Origin: Anaerolineae bacterium | GTDB lineage: Bacteria > Chloroflexota > Anaerolineae > UBA1429 | DNA length: 8,692 nt | Direction: 5' to 3' | Assembly (NCBI GenBank): GCA_007123335.1 | Contig: SKLG01000062.1 | Coordinates: 1-8,692 of the forward strand | In this document: positions 1-6,673 of the stretch, piece after piece | Layout: every line of letters starts with the position of its first letter | How positions within the stretch are numbered: position 1 is the stretch's first letter | Notes under the pieces: generated by a model | Databases searched by the model: none | The model's input: only the letters and a program-made list of their open reading frames with translations | Told to the model about the DNA's origin: nothing | Made by a program: the position numbers and the translations under genes

Positions 1-251
1 GTGCCCGGCACTTGAATAGCGGCGCTTTCCAAGTGCTCCAGCCACGCGGCATAGTCGGCAGCGGGCAAATAGGCCCCGGCCACCTGGTGTAGCTTGCGCT
101 TGGTGCTCTTGACCGCCTCTTTGAAACTGCGGCGGATGGCCAGCTCATCGGCGCCGATCTCGGCAATCAGCGCCGGTGAGACGGCGGCGTATTTGCTGCT
201 GCGGCGCACCTGCTCCACCAGTCGCTGGAGGTCGGCGTCGCGTGCGGTCAT
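1..251 (-). CDS. 16S rRNA methyltransferase of the ArmA/Rmt/FmrO type, N-terminal part (cut by window edge)
   Basis: Only the first 83 codons are in the window; the gene runs off the left edge. Seen: the ATG shares ATGA with the rsmI stop, so the start is well placed and probably translated by coupling. The visible part is helical and basic, with an SSKYAAV segment near residue 19 and KSTKRKLHQVAGAYL near residues 48-62. From memory these align with the N-terminal RNA-binding helices of ArmA (ESKKY, then YSKKKLHQIWGSYY), at similar spacing. Known: that family (FmrO, PF07091) adds N7-methyl to G1405 of 16S rRNA and gives resistance to 4,6-disubstituted deoxystreptamine aminoglycosides. Inferred: a chromosomal relative of that enzyme. 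The SAM-binding core lies outside the window, so target base and activity cannot be judged. It could be another 16S methyltransferase sharing the N-domain. Confidence 0.65.
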   Translation of the reverse strand, partial: MTARDADLQRLVEQVRRSSKYAAVSPALIAEIGADELAIRRSFKEAVKSTKRKLHQVAGAYLPAADYAAWLEHLESAAIQVPG

Positions 252-928
252 GGGGTCTCTTGGGCCTCTCGGCCGGCGATCACTAGGACAAACTCGCCCC
301 GAAGCGTCTCCTCAGACAGTTCGGCGCGCAATTCACTCAACATGCCTCGCCAGACCCGCTCATAGAGCTTGGTCAGATCGTTGGCCACCGCCGCCGGCCG
401 GTCGCCCAGGACGGATAGCGCATCGTCCAGCGAGCGCAGCAGGCGATGGGGGCTCTCATAGTAGATGAGGGTATAAGGAGATTCGGCATCAGCCTCATAG
501 TACGCACGCCGTGCCCCCGCTTTGCGCGGCGTAAAGCCGCGAAAGGTAAAGCTGTGCACCGGCAGTCCCGAAAGTACCAATGCCATGACAAACGCCGTGG
601 GTCCTGGAATCATGGTCACGGGAATATCGTGGGCATAGGCTCGACGCACCAAGGTAAAGCCGGGGTCGGCGATGCCCGGCGTGCCGGCGTTGGTGACCAG
701 CGCCACCGACTCGCCGGCGGCCATCCGCTCGATGAGCCGCTCCCCGGCGGCCTCCTTGTTGTGCTCATGAAACGAGATCTGCGGTTTTTGCAGCCCGAGA
801 TGCTTGAGCAGGCGACCGGTCTTGCGCGTGTCCTCACTGGCCACCAGGTCGACGTCACGCAGCGTCTCGATGGCGCGCAAGGTGATGTCGTCCAGGTTGC
901 CGATGGGGGTAGCGACGAGGTAGAGCAT
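248..928 (-). CDS. rsmI: 16S rRNA (cytidine-1402 2'-O)-methyltransferase RsmI, short form
   Basis: 226 residues. RsmI adds the 2'-O-methyl to C1402 of 16S rRNA in the ribosomal decoding centre, using SAM. Seen: the family's N-terminal LVATPIGNLDDITLRA (residues 4-19), SEDTRKTGRLL (31-41), HEHN (54-57), AGTPGIADPG (81-90), IPGPTA, GFTPRKAGAR and IYYESPHRL, in the expected order for a tetrapyrrole-methylase-fold enzyme. The ATG is preceded by AGGA at 936-939, seven bases away. Oddities: the protein ends right after the last strand of the methylase fold (GEFVLVIAG), whereas many RsmI proteins are about 280 residues with a further C-terminal domain. The usual SDAGTPG is TNAGTPG here, putting Asn80 where Asp is common. 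The stop overlaps the start of the next methyltransferase gene. It is separated from gcvPB by 89 bases holding a strong hairpin, so it may or may not be on the gcv transcript. Confidence 0.93.
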   Translation of the reverse strand: MLYLVATPIGNLDDITLRAIETLRDVDLVASEDTRKTGRLLKHLGLQKPQISFHEHNKEAAGERLIERMAAGESVALVTNAGTPGIADPGFTLVRRAYAHDIPVTMIPGPTAFVMALVLSGLPVHSFTFRGFTPRKAGARRAYYEADAESPYTLIYYESPHRLLRSLDDALSVLGDRPAAVANDLTKLYERVWRGMLSELRAELSEETLRGEFVLVIAGREAQETP

Positions 929-966
929 GGAGCATTCCTGCTTTCAGGCTAAAGATCGAACGGTGG

Positions 967-1008
967 ACACCGTCGATGCGGCATGTTGGCATGCCGCATC
1001 GACGATGT
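967..1008 (-). terminator. Perfect 15-bp stem-loop between gcvPB and rsmI
   Basis: Arms at 971-985 and 990-1004 are exact reverse complements (15 bp) around a 4-base loop (CCAA on the minus strand). After one mismatch the stem can extend three more pairs (967-969 with 1006-1008). It starts 10 bases past the gcvPB stop and ends about 40 bases before the rsmI ATG. No clean T-run follows on the minus strand (the nearest is CTTT about 20 bases on), so it is not a textbook intrinsic terminator. It may be an attenuator, an mRNA 3'-end stabiliser or processing site, or a palindromic protein-binding site. Confidence 0.55.
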
Positions 1009-1017
1009 ACGTGCTCA

Positions 1018-2544
1018 TCACTCTCCGTCAGGCTGCCAGCGCAGAATCAGGTTACGCGCAGCGCGCACCTCATCCAGGCGAGTCACCGGCGCCTTGTGCG
1101 GCGCCTCGTGGAGCAGCTCCGGGTTCGTGCGCGCCTCCTCGGCGATTTTGGTCATAGCGTCCACAAAGGCGTCCAACGTGCGCTTGCTCTCCGTCTCGGT
1201 GGGCTCGATCATGAGCGCCTCGGGGACGATGAGCGGGAAATAGTTGGTCGGCGGGTGCATACCATAGTCGATGAGCCGCTTGGAGATGTCCAGGGCGCGA
1301 ATGTCCGGCGCCTCCTCCACCTCGCCACGCAGCACAAACTCGTGCATGCAGGTCCGATCGTAGCTGAGCGGATAGACCTCTTTGAGGATCACCTGCAAAT
1401 AGTTGGCGTTGAGCACAGCGGCCTCGGTGACCTCTAGCAGGCCCGCCGCACCCAACATACGGATGTAGGTGTAGGCGCGCACCATGACCCCAAAGTGGCC
1501 ATAGAACGATTTGAGACGGCCGATGGATTGGGGCGGCATGCGCAGGCTATACCAGGTGCCGCGATGGTACTCTGATGGCGAGTCGGCGGCGTTGTTGCCA
1601 TTGCCGTTCTCGGCATCCACCTCGTCCTCGGCGATCAACGCCTCCTCGGCATAGACGATGGGGCCGGGCACAAACTCGGCCAACGCCGGGCTGGCGCCCA
1701 CGGGCCCCGATCCAGGCCCCCCACCACCGTGAGGCGTGGAGAAGGTCTTGTGCAGGTTCAGATGCATGACGTCAAAGCCGGTCTCGGCAGGCTTGGTGAT
1801 GCCCAATAGCGCGTTCATGTTGGCGCCGTCGCCATACATCAATCCCCCGGCCTCGTGGACCAGACGGGTGATCTCGAGGATGTTCTCATCGAACAGCCCC
1901 AACGTGTTGGGGTTGGTCAGCATCATGCCGGCCACCCGGTCGCTGAGGTGGGCGCGCAGGTCGTCAAGATCGACGTTGCCGCGATTGTCCGACTTGAGCT
2001 CGACCATCTCGAACCCGGCCATGGCGGTCGTCGCCGGGTTGGTGCCATGGGCCGAATCGGGGATGAGCATCAGTGTGCGCTGGGTGTCTCCCCGCGATTG
2101 GTGATAGTTGCGGATCATCAGCACGCCAGCAAGTTCGCCATGGGCGCCAGCAGCGGGCTGCAAGCTGACCGCCGTAAACCCGGTGATCGCCTTGAGGGCC
2201 TCCTGAAGCTCGTACATCAACCGCAAGTTGCCCTGCACCGTCTCCTCCGGCTGGTAGGGATGGGTCTCCACCAGGCCGGGCAGACGGGCCATGTCCTCGT
2301 TGATCTTGGGATTGTACTTCATCGTGCACGAGCCCAGCGGATAAAAGCCCACATCAACGCCGTGATTCATCTGGGACAGGTGCACATAGTGGCGCATGAG
2401 ATCGCCCTCGGTCACCTCCGGCAGGTTCAGATCATCGCGGAGTAGCGGAGCCGGTGGCAGCTCGGCCCTGGGCACATCGAGATCCGGCAGGCGCGCGGCG
2501 CAACGTCCTGGCGCTCCGAGTTCATAGATAATGGGCTCGGTCAT
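1018..2544 (-). CDS. gcvPB: Glycine dehydrogenase (decarboxylating) subunit 2, P-protein beta chain
   Basis: 508 residues. This is the PLP-bearing half of the split P-protein. With GcvPA it decarboxylates glycine and passes the aminomethyl group to lipoyl-GcvH. Seen: YPLGSCTMKYNPK (68-80), SLQPAAGAHGE (127-137), SAHGTNPA (164-171), YGDGANMNALLG and HLNLHKTFSTPHGGGGPG (261-278), where Lys266 is the expected PLP-binding lysine; then PQSIGRLKSFYG and PTNYFPLIVPEALMIEPTE. The start at 2544 is chosen because GGAGGAG lies eight bases upstream and the ATG overlaps the gcvPA stop as ATGA. A start at 2613 would add a non-homologous Arg-rich stretch lying inside gcvPA. Odd: an acidic, Asn-rich stretch at about residues 299-330 seems longer than this loop usually is. 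Last gene of the gcv block, followed by a hairpin. Confidence 0.96.
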   Translation of the reverse strand: MTEPIIYELGAPGRCAARLPDLDVPRAELPPAPLLRDDLNLPEVTEGDLMRHYVHLSQMNHGVDVGFYPLGSCTMKYNPKINEDMARLPGLVETHPYQPEETVQGNLRLMYELQEALKAITGFTAVSLQPAAGAHGELAGVLMIRNYHQSRGDTQRTLMLIPDSAHGTNPATTAMAGFEMVELKSDNRGNVDLDDLRAHLSDRVAGMMLTNPNTLGLFDENILEITRLVHEAGGLMYGDGANMNALLGITKPAETGFDVMHLNLHKTFSTPHGGGGPGSGPVGASPALAEFVPGPIVYAEEALIAEDEVDAENGNGNNAADSPSEYHRGTWYSLRMPPQSIGRLKSFYGHFGVMVRAYTYIRMLGAAGLLEVTEAAVLNANYLQVILKEVYPLSYDRTCMHEFVLRGEVEEAPDIRALDISKRLIDYGMHPPTNYFPLIVPEALMIEPTETESKRTLDAFVDAMTKIAEEARTNPELLHEAPHKAPVTRLDEVRAARNLILRWQPDGE

Positions 2545-3899
2545 CTCGCTATCTCCTCCAGCGCCTCGACCAACTGTGCGATCTCGTCGGCGGTGTTCAT
2601 CTCGGTCACGCAAAGCAGCATGTGACCGGCTAGCTCGGGATAGGTCTGACCCAGGTCATACCCACCCAACAGGTCATAGTCATAGAGCAGGCGCCGGTTG
2701 ATGTCGGCTACGGGCTTTTCGCAGCGCACGACAAACTCGTGGAAGAACGGCACCGTTAGATCGACGTGATAGCCATCCAACACCGAGATCGCCTCGGCGG
2801 CGTGATGCGCCTTGTGATAGCAGAGCTGCGACACCTGAGCCAGGCCACAGCGGCCCAACCCGGCCATATACACAGCGGCGGCCAGGGCGTTCAAACCCTG
2901 GTTGGTGCAGATGTTGGAGGTTGCTCGCTCTCGACGGATGTGCTGCTCCCGTGTCGACAGGGTGAGCACATAGCCTCGACGTCCCTCGGTGTCGACGGTC
3001 TCTCCTACCAGGCGCCCGGCCATGCGGCGCACATACTTTTCCTGGCAGGCGAAAAAGCCCAGGTAGGGGCCGCCAAAGTTGAGTCCGTTGCCCAACGCCT
3101 GGCCCTCGCCCAGGACAATGTCGGCGTCAAACGCGCCGGGCGGCTTGAGCAGGCCCAGGCTGATGGGGTTGCAGACCACGACGAGAATGGCGCCTTTGGC
3201 GTGCACGGCCTCGGCGACACCTTCGAGGTCGAGGATCTCGCCCAGGAAGGTGGGTGTCTGAATCATCAGGCACGCCGTGTCCTCGTCGACCATCTCGATC
3301 AGAGCCTCAACGTCCGTGCGCGGGGCATTGCTGCCCAGGCCCTCATCGCCCACCAGCTCGACGCCCATACCCTGGATATAGGTGCGCACCACCTGCCGAT
3401 ACTCAGGATGAACCGTGGGCGCCATGACTACACGGTTACGCTTGCCGCGAGTAGCGCTCAGTGCCATGATGGCGGCCTCAGCCAACGCAGTGGCGCCGTC
3501 ATAGTGGGAGGCGTTGCTCACCGCCATGCCGGTCAGCTCGCAGATCATGGTCTGATACTCGAAAATGGCCTGCAACGTACCCTGGCTAATCTCCGCCTGA
3601 TAGGGTGTGTAGGCGGTGTAAAACTCGGAACGGCTGATGACGTGATCGACGATCGCCGGGACAAAGTGATGATAAGCGCCAGCCCCCAGGAAACAGGGGA
3701 TATGTCCTACATCGAGATTGTCATCGGCCAGATGCTGCATCTCGCGCACGATCTCTAGCTCTGAGAGCGGTCGCGGCAGTTCGACGGTCGGGAAACGATG
3801 GCTCGCCGGGATGCATTGAAAGAGATCTTCGATCTCACTCACCCCGATGCGGGCCAGCATCTCGCGACGCTCGGCCTCTGTATGGGGGACAAAGGTCAT
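2541..3899 (-). CDS. gcvPA: Glycine dehydrogenase (decarboxylating) subunit 1, P-protein alpha chain
   Basis: 452 residues, the usual length for this subunit. It pairs with GcvPB (as an alpha2-beta2 tetramer in characterised split enzymes) to form glycine decarboxylase; it has the PLP-enzyme fold but not the PLP lysine. Seen: an N-terminal HTEAERREMLARIG segment typical of the family, FLGAGAYHHFVP (70-81), FYTAYTPYQAEISQGTLQ (93-110), EYQTMICELTG and NASHYDGATALAEA (129-142), then NFGGPYLGFFA and TSNICTNQGLNALAA. The ATG abuts the gcvH TAG with no bases between, and AAGGAG at 3908-3913 sits eight bases upstream inside gcvH. Its own stop overlaps gcvPB as ATGA. This tight packing fits co-translation of the two subunits. 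Nothing looks broken; the His in NASHYDG, where I expect Met or Leu, is a minor change. Confidence 0.97.
   Translation of the reverse strand: MTFVPHTEAERREMLARIGVSEIEDLFQCIPASHRFPTVELPRPLSELEIVREMQHLADDNLDVGHIPCFLGAGAYHHFVPAIVDHVISRSEFYTAYTPYQAEISQGTLQAIFEYQTMICELTGMAVSNASHYDGATALAEAAIMALSATRGKRNRVVMAPTVHPEYRQVVRTYIQGMGVELVGDEGLGSNAPRTDVEALIEMVDEDTACLMIQTPTFLGEILDLEGVAEAVHAKGAILVVVCNPISLGLLKPPGAFDADIVLGEGQALGNGLNFGGPYLGFFACQEKYVRRMAGRLVGETVDTEGRRGYVLTLSTREQHIRRERATSNICTNQGLNALAAAVYMAGLGRCGLAQVSQLCYHKAHHAAEAISVLDGYHVDLTVPFFHEFVVRCEKPVADINRRLLYDYDLLGGYDLGQTYPELAGHMLLCVTEMNTADEIAQLVEALEEIAR
2553..2559 (-). promoter_or_regulatory. Ribosome binding site deciding the gcvPB start
   Basis: GGAGGAG on the minus strand, eight bases before the ATG at 2544 and inside the last codons of gcvPA. 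Its strength and spacing support the 508-residue GcvPB over an in-frame ATG further upstream at 2613. Confidence 0.8.
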
Positions 3900-4307
3900 C
3901 TAGTGCGCTCCTTCTTCCTCGGCCTCTTCGGCAAATTGCCGATACTCTTCGGCATCCATCAAGTCCTCGACCTCGTCCGGGTCCTCGACCAGGATGCGCA
4001 CGAACCAGCCCTCGCCATAGCAATCCTGGTTGACGAGATCGGGGGTGTCCTCTAGTTCCTCGTTGATCTCGACGATCTCGCCGGCCACCGGCAGGTAGCA
4101 GTCCGAGGCAGCCTTGACCGACTCGACCACGGCATAGATCTCGCCCTGGCTGAAACTATCGCCTGGCTCGGGAAGCTCGACGTAGACGATATCGCTGAGC
4201 TGTGTCTGGGCATAGTCGGTGATGCCTGCATAGGCATGCTCGCCTTCCATGCGGACCCACTCGTGGGACTTGGTATAGCGACAATCGGGATGTACTTTAA
4301 CCGCCAT
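3900..4307 (-). CDS. gcvH: Glycine cleavage system H protein
   Basis: 135 residues. This is the lipoyl carrier that shuttles the aminomethyl group from P- to T-protein and is re-oxidised by the L-protein. Seen: YTKSHEWVRMEG (11-22), GITDYAQTQLSDIVYVELPE (28-47), then VESVKAASD, in which Lys65 is the expected lipoylation site, then GEIVEINEEL, LVNQDCYGEGWF and a terminal amphipathic helix. Upstream AAGGAG (4317-4322, nine bases from ATG), with GAGG closer still, is a strong ribosome site. It is preceded by the longest gap in the operon (197 bases, with predicted hairpins) and directly abuts gcvPA. The tail is unusually acidic (EEAEEEGAH). Lys65 is the likely target of the two radical SAM enzymes encoded upstream, once an octanoyl group has been attached by an enzyme not in this window. 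Confidence 0.97.
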   Translation of the reverse strand: MAVKVHPDCRYTKSHEWVRMEGEHAYAGITDYAQTQLSDIVYVELPEPGDSFSQGEIYAVVESVKAASDCYLPVAGEIVEINEELEDTPDLVNQDCYGEGWFVRILVEDPDEVEDLMDAEEYRQFAEEAEEEGAH

Positions 4308-4344
4308 GTGATTCCTCTCCTTTTCGTATGGTGATGCTGAACAA

Positions 4345-4397
4345 GCACGCCGACGCGTGCCAGCGCAAGCGTTCCTACGTCAGTGTTCCTGCGCCAG
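4345..4397 (-). promoter_or_regulatory. Tandem hairpins in the gcvT-gcvH gap (possible leader structure)
   Basis: In the minus-strand transcript an 8-pair stem (4390-4397 with 4360-4367, two G-U pairs) encloses a 22-base loop. It is followed at once by a 6-bp perfect stem with a 4-base loop (4345-4350 with 4355-4360). The loop of the first stem carries part of an imperfect 14-base tandem repeat containing AGGAAC twice (4364-4391). The structures end 22 bases before the gcvH ribosome site. They do not match the glycine riboswitch core as I remember it. They could modulate gcvH translation, process the mRNA, or partially terminate after gcvT (TTGTT follows the second stem). Function is unproven. 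Confidence 0.35.
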
Positions 4398-4504
4398 CAT
4401 CGAATCTCTCATCATCTGGGTCTACTTTGCATCAAATCAGAGCCTGGTGCAAGTTTCGCCACATCATGCCTAGTCCGCAAAGAGCAGCCATGGTTCTACC
4501 CTGG

Positions 4505-5602
4505 TCAACGCCGATAGGCCGGAACGTAGAACGGCTTTTTCACCACCTTGGCGCGCCGTGGCTTGTCGCGAATGAGGATATCGATCTCGGTCTCGGGCTC
4601 GGCATAGTCCGCGGGGACATAGGCCATACCCACAAAGGCGTCCAGCGTGGGCGCATAGATGCCGCTGGTCACCTCGCCGATGACCTCGCCATCCGAGGCA
4701 ACGGCATACTCGTGGCGCGGCACTCCGCGATCGGCCATGACAAAGGCGATCAGATGCTCGGTCGGACCTTCGAGCTGCGCCTTGAGCAATGCCTCGCGCC
4801 CGATAAAGCCCTCCTTGTGTAGCGCCACCGCCCAGCCCAGACCCGCTTCCAGGGGCGTCCTGCTGGCCGATATCTCCTGACCGTAGAGGGGCATACAGGC
4901 TTCGAGGCGCAACGAGTCTCGCGCAGCTAGGCCACACGGGATGAGGCCCTGCGGCTCGCCGATCTCCAACAGACGGTCCCAGATCTTTACCGCCTCTTCG
5001 GCGGGGAAATAGAGCTCAAAGCCGTCCTCGCCGGTGTAACCGGTGCGCCCCACAAAGGTGGGCACATCGGCGACTGTCGTCTGCACCGCCGAGTGGTATT
5101 TCATCGCGGTGAGATCGGCGGCGCAGATTGGCTGAAGAATCTGCTCTGACAACGGTCCCTGCAACGCCAACATATAGGTCTCTTCGGACACATTCTCGAT
5201 CGTGACATCGAGCCCACCATGATGGGCTTTCATCCAGCGGGTGTCCTTGGCATTGTTGGAGGCGTTGATGGCGACGAAATAGCTATCGGGCAACCGATAG
5301 ATAAAGGTATCGTCAACGACCGTCCCGTCGGCATAGCACATGGGCGAGTAGTTGGCCCGCCCGACGCGAAAGCGGCTTACGTCGGCGGTCATGATCCGCT
5401 GGAGAAAGGCCAACGCATCTGGGCCCGACACGCGCACCTGGCCCATATGATCAATATCGAACAGGCCCGCCGCCTGGCGAACGCGCAGGTGCTCCTCCTT
5501 GGGGCCCGTAGGATACTGCACCGGCAACCAATAGCCGGCGTACTCGACCATGCGCGCGTCGCGTTCGACGTGTCGTGCGTACAGTTCCGTCTGTTTCGTC
5601 AT
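4505..5602 (-). CDS. gcvT: Aminomethyltransferase, glycine cleavage system T protein
   Basis: 365 residues, full length for GcvT. It transfers the methylene of aminomethyl-lipoyl-H-protein to tetrahydrofolate, releasing ammonia and giving 5,10-methylene-THF. Seen: TELYARHVERDARMVEYAGY near the start, EHLRVRQAAGLFDIDHMGQV (37-56), YSPMCYADGTVVDDTF with the Asp97-Asp98 pair that includes the catalytic Asp, LALQGP, GRTGYTGEDGFELY, CGLAARDSLRLEACMPLYGQ, and the C-terminal barrel domain with GEVTSGIYAPTLD. The ATG is 12 bases beyond the stop of the upstream radical SAM gene and has a weak, close GAGG (5607-5610), suggesting translation coupled to upstream ribosomes. A 197-base gap separates it from gcvH. 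Confidence 0.97.
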   Translation of the reverse strand: MTKQTELYARHVERDARMVEYAGYWLPVQYPTGPKEEHLRVRQAAGLFDIDHMGQVRVSGPDALAFLQRIMTADVSRFRVGRANYSPMCYADGTVVDDTFIYRLPDSYFVAINASNNAKDTRWMKAHHGGLDVTIENVSEETYMLALQGPLSEQILQPICAADLTAMKYHSAVQTTVADVPTFVGRTGYTGEDGFELYFPAEEAVKIWDRLLEIGEPQGLIPCGLAARDSLRLEACMPLYGQEISASRTPLEAGLGWAVALHKEGFIGREALLKAQLEGPTEHLIAFVMADRGVPRHEYAVASDGEVIGEVTSGIYAPTLDAFVGMAYVPADYAEPETEIDILIRDKPRRAKVVKKPFYVPAYRR

Positions 5603-5614
5603 GAGACCTCGTTT

Positions 5615-6673
5615 CTACCCTGTCTCGGGATGGTGAGAGTTGTCCCCACACAACGTGGCGAGGAGCGCGTCTAACTCGGCCCGGGCTTTATCAGATGTCA
5701 GGGTGCAGGGGTGATTGTACAGCGGGCCACCTGGCCTCTCGTTATAGTAGGGACGGTTGCAGCCTGGGCAGCCAGCGGTGCGAAACGCTGTGCCATCGCC
5801 TAGGAGGATGCGGAGCGTATCCTCAGCTATGCCCAGATCCACGATCCGCCCATCCAGACCATACGCCATCTGCTCGGCGCGAGCCACGCCCTGGACGATA
5901 AGCCAATGGGCAGCCTGTACTCGACGATAGCTGATTAGCTCCGGGGGCTGTCGATTCTCCCAAGCGGAACCCCTAACCGGCGTCAACGCAAACAGGCCGA
6001 TGGTGACGCCCAGATCGTATATCGTCTGCATGCGCTCTGCCATCTCACGCTCCGACTCGCCCAGCCCGGCGATGAGATGGGTGCCGATGCGCCCGGGAAA
6101 CACGTCGGCGGCGCAGGCCAGCAGCTTCCAGACGCGCTCCCAGTCAGCCCCCTTGACGGCATGATACAGCATCGGAGTGGCTGCGTCCAGCGCCAGGGTC
6201 ACCCGTTCAGCGCCGGCTTTCAGCAGCGCGGACACATCCTCGATGCTGCGCGCAGCGATGGATACACAGATAGGCATCGGGCTGAGACTGCGCAACATGG
6301 CTACAGCGGCCAGAGCACGCTCTATATAACCTGGATGCACCGTGACTTGAAAACAAGCGCGGGCAATACGTTCCTCGCGAAAAGCCCGCGCTACAGCCTC
6401 AGCCACCTTGCCCGCCGCAAAGGGCGGCCACACTACCCGCGACAGAGCATCGGCGCTGGCCTGACTATCCCGAGCCTGGGCGCAAAAGGCGCAGGCCCGC
6501 TGACAGCGATCACCAAGCATCAGATAGGCAGTCGTCGGCGCAACATCCATGGCCAGCGTGCAGAGGCCGAGCACCGCTGCGCTGCCGGAGGACACTCGCC
6601 ATAGAGGTTCTGACGCCTCGCACGTCTCGGTGTTAGCCAACTCTAATCCAGCCCGCAGCATTCGTCCCCCCAT
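5615..6673 (-). CDS. lipS2: Radical SAM protein, probable lipoyl synthase subunit LipS2 (BioB-related)
   Basis: 352 residues from the chosen start. Seen: PTTAYLMLGDRC leading to a CX3CX2C radical SAM cluster motif (Cys57, 61, 64; CQRACAFCAQAR), a TIM-barrel body with TVHPGYIERAL, HLIAGLGESEREM and ALTPVRGSAWE, and near the C-terminus CPGCNRPYYNERPGG plus one more Cys (302, 305, 323) that could bind an auxiliary iron-sulfur cluster. Known: LipS1 and LipS2 of Thermococcus kodakarensis, both once annotated as biotin-synthase-like, together insert the two lipoyl sulfurs. Inferred: this is one partner, acting on octanoyl-GcvH. It sits 12 bases before gcvT and overlaps the other radical SAM gene by 31 bases. 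GGAG at 6679-6682 supports the ATG at 6673; the ATG at 6661 is an alternative. Which protein is '1' or '2' is less certain than the family. Confidence 0.7.
   Translation of the reverse strand: MGGRMLRAGLELANTETCEASEPLWRVSSGSAAVLGLCTLAMDVAPTTAYLMLGDRCQRACAFCAQARDSQASADALSRVVWPPFAAGKVAEAVARAFREERIARACFQVTVHPGYIERALAAVAMLRSLSPMPICVSIAARSIEDVSALLKAGAERVTLALDAATPMLYHAVKGADWERVWKLLACAADVFPGRIGTHLIAGLGESEREMAERMQTIYDLGVTIGLFALTPVRGSAWENRQPPELISYRRVQAAHWLIVQGVARAEQMAYGLDGRIVDLGIAEDTLRILLGDGTAFRTAGCPGCNRPYYNERPGGPLYNHPCTLTSDKARAELDALLATLCGDNSHHPETG

Noticed and set aside
2545..2613. N-terminal extension of GcvPB from an upstream ATG
   Set aside because: It lies within the gcvPA 3' end, encodes an Arg-rich non-homologous stretch, and a strong ribosome site precedes the ATG at 2544.
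2766..3758. A 330-codon open frame on the plus strand opposite gcvPA
   Set aside because: It is the antisense of a clearly conserved gcvPA, has no recognisable motif, and is expected from GC-rich codon bias. The same holds for plus-strand frames at 1855-2445, 446-952, 6077-6604 and 7015-7596.
4308..4504. Glycine riboswitch ahead of gcvH
   Set aside because: Expected for a gcv operon, but I could not find the conserved core motifs here or in the leader near 7551-7590. A covariance-model search would settle it.
4494..5622. Ten-base direct repeat CAGGGTAGAA at both ends of gcvT (4494-4503 and 5613-5622)
   Set aside because: It resembles a target-site duplication, but dozens of 10-base matches are expected by chance in a window this size, and gcvT looks native in sequence and position.
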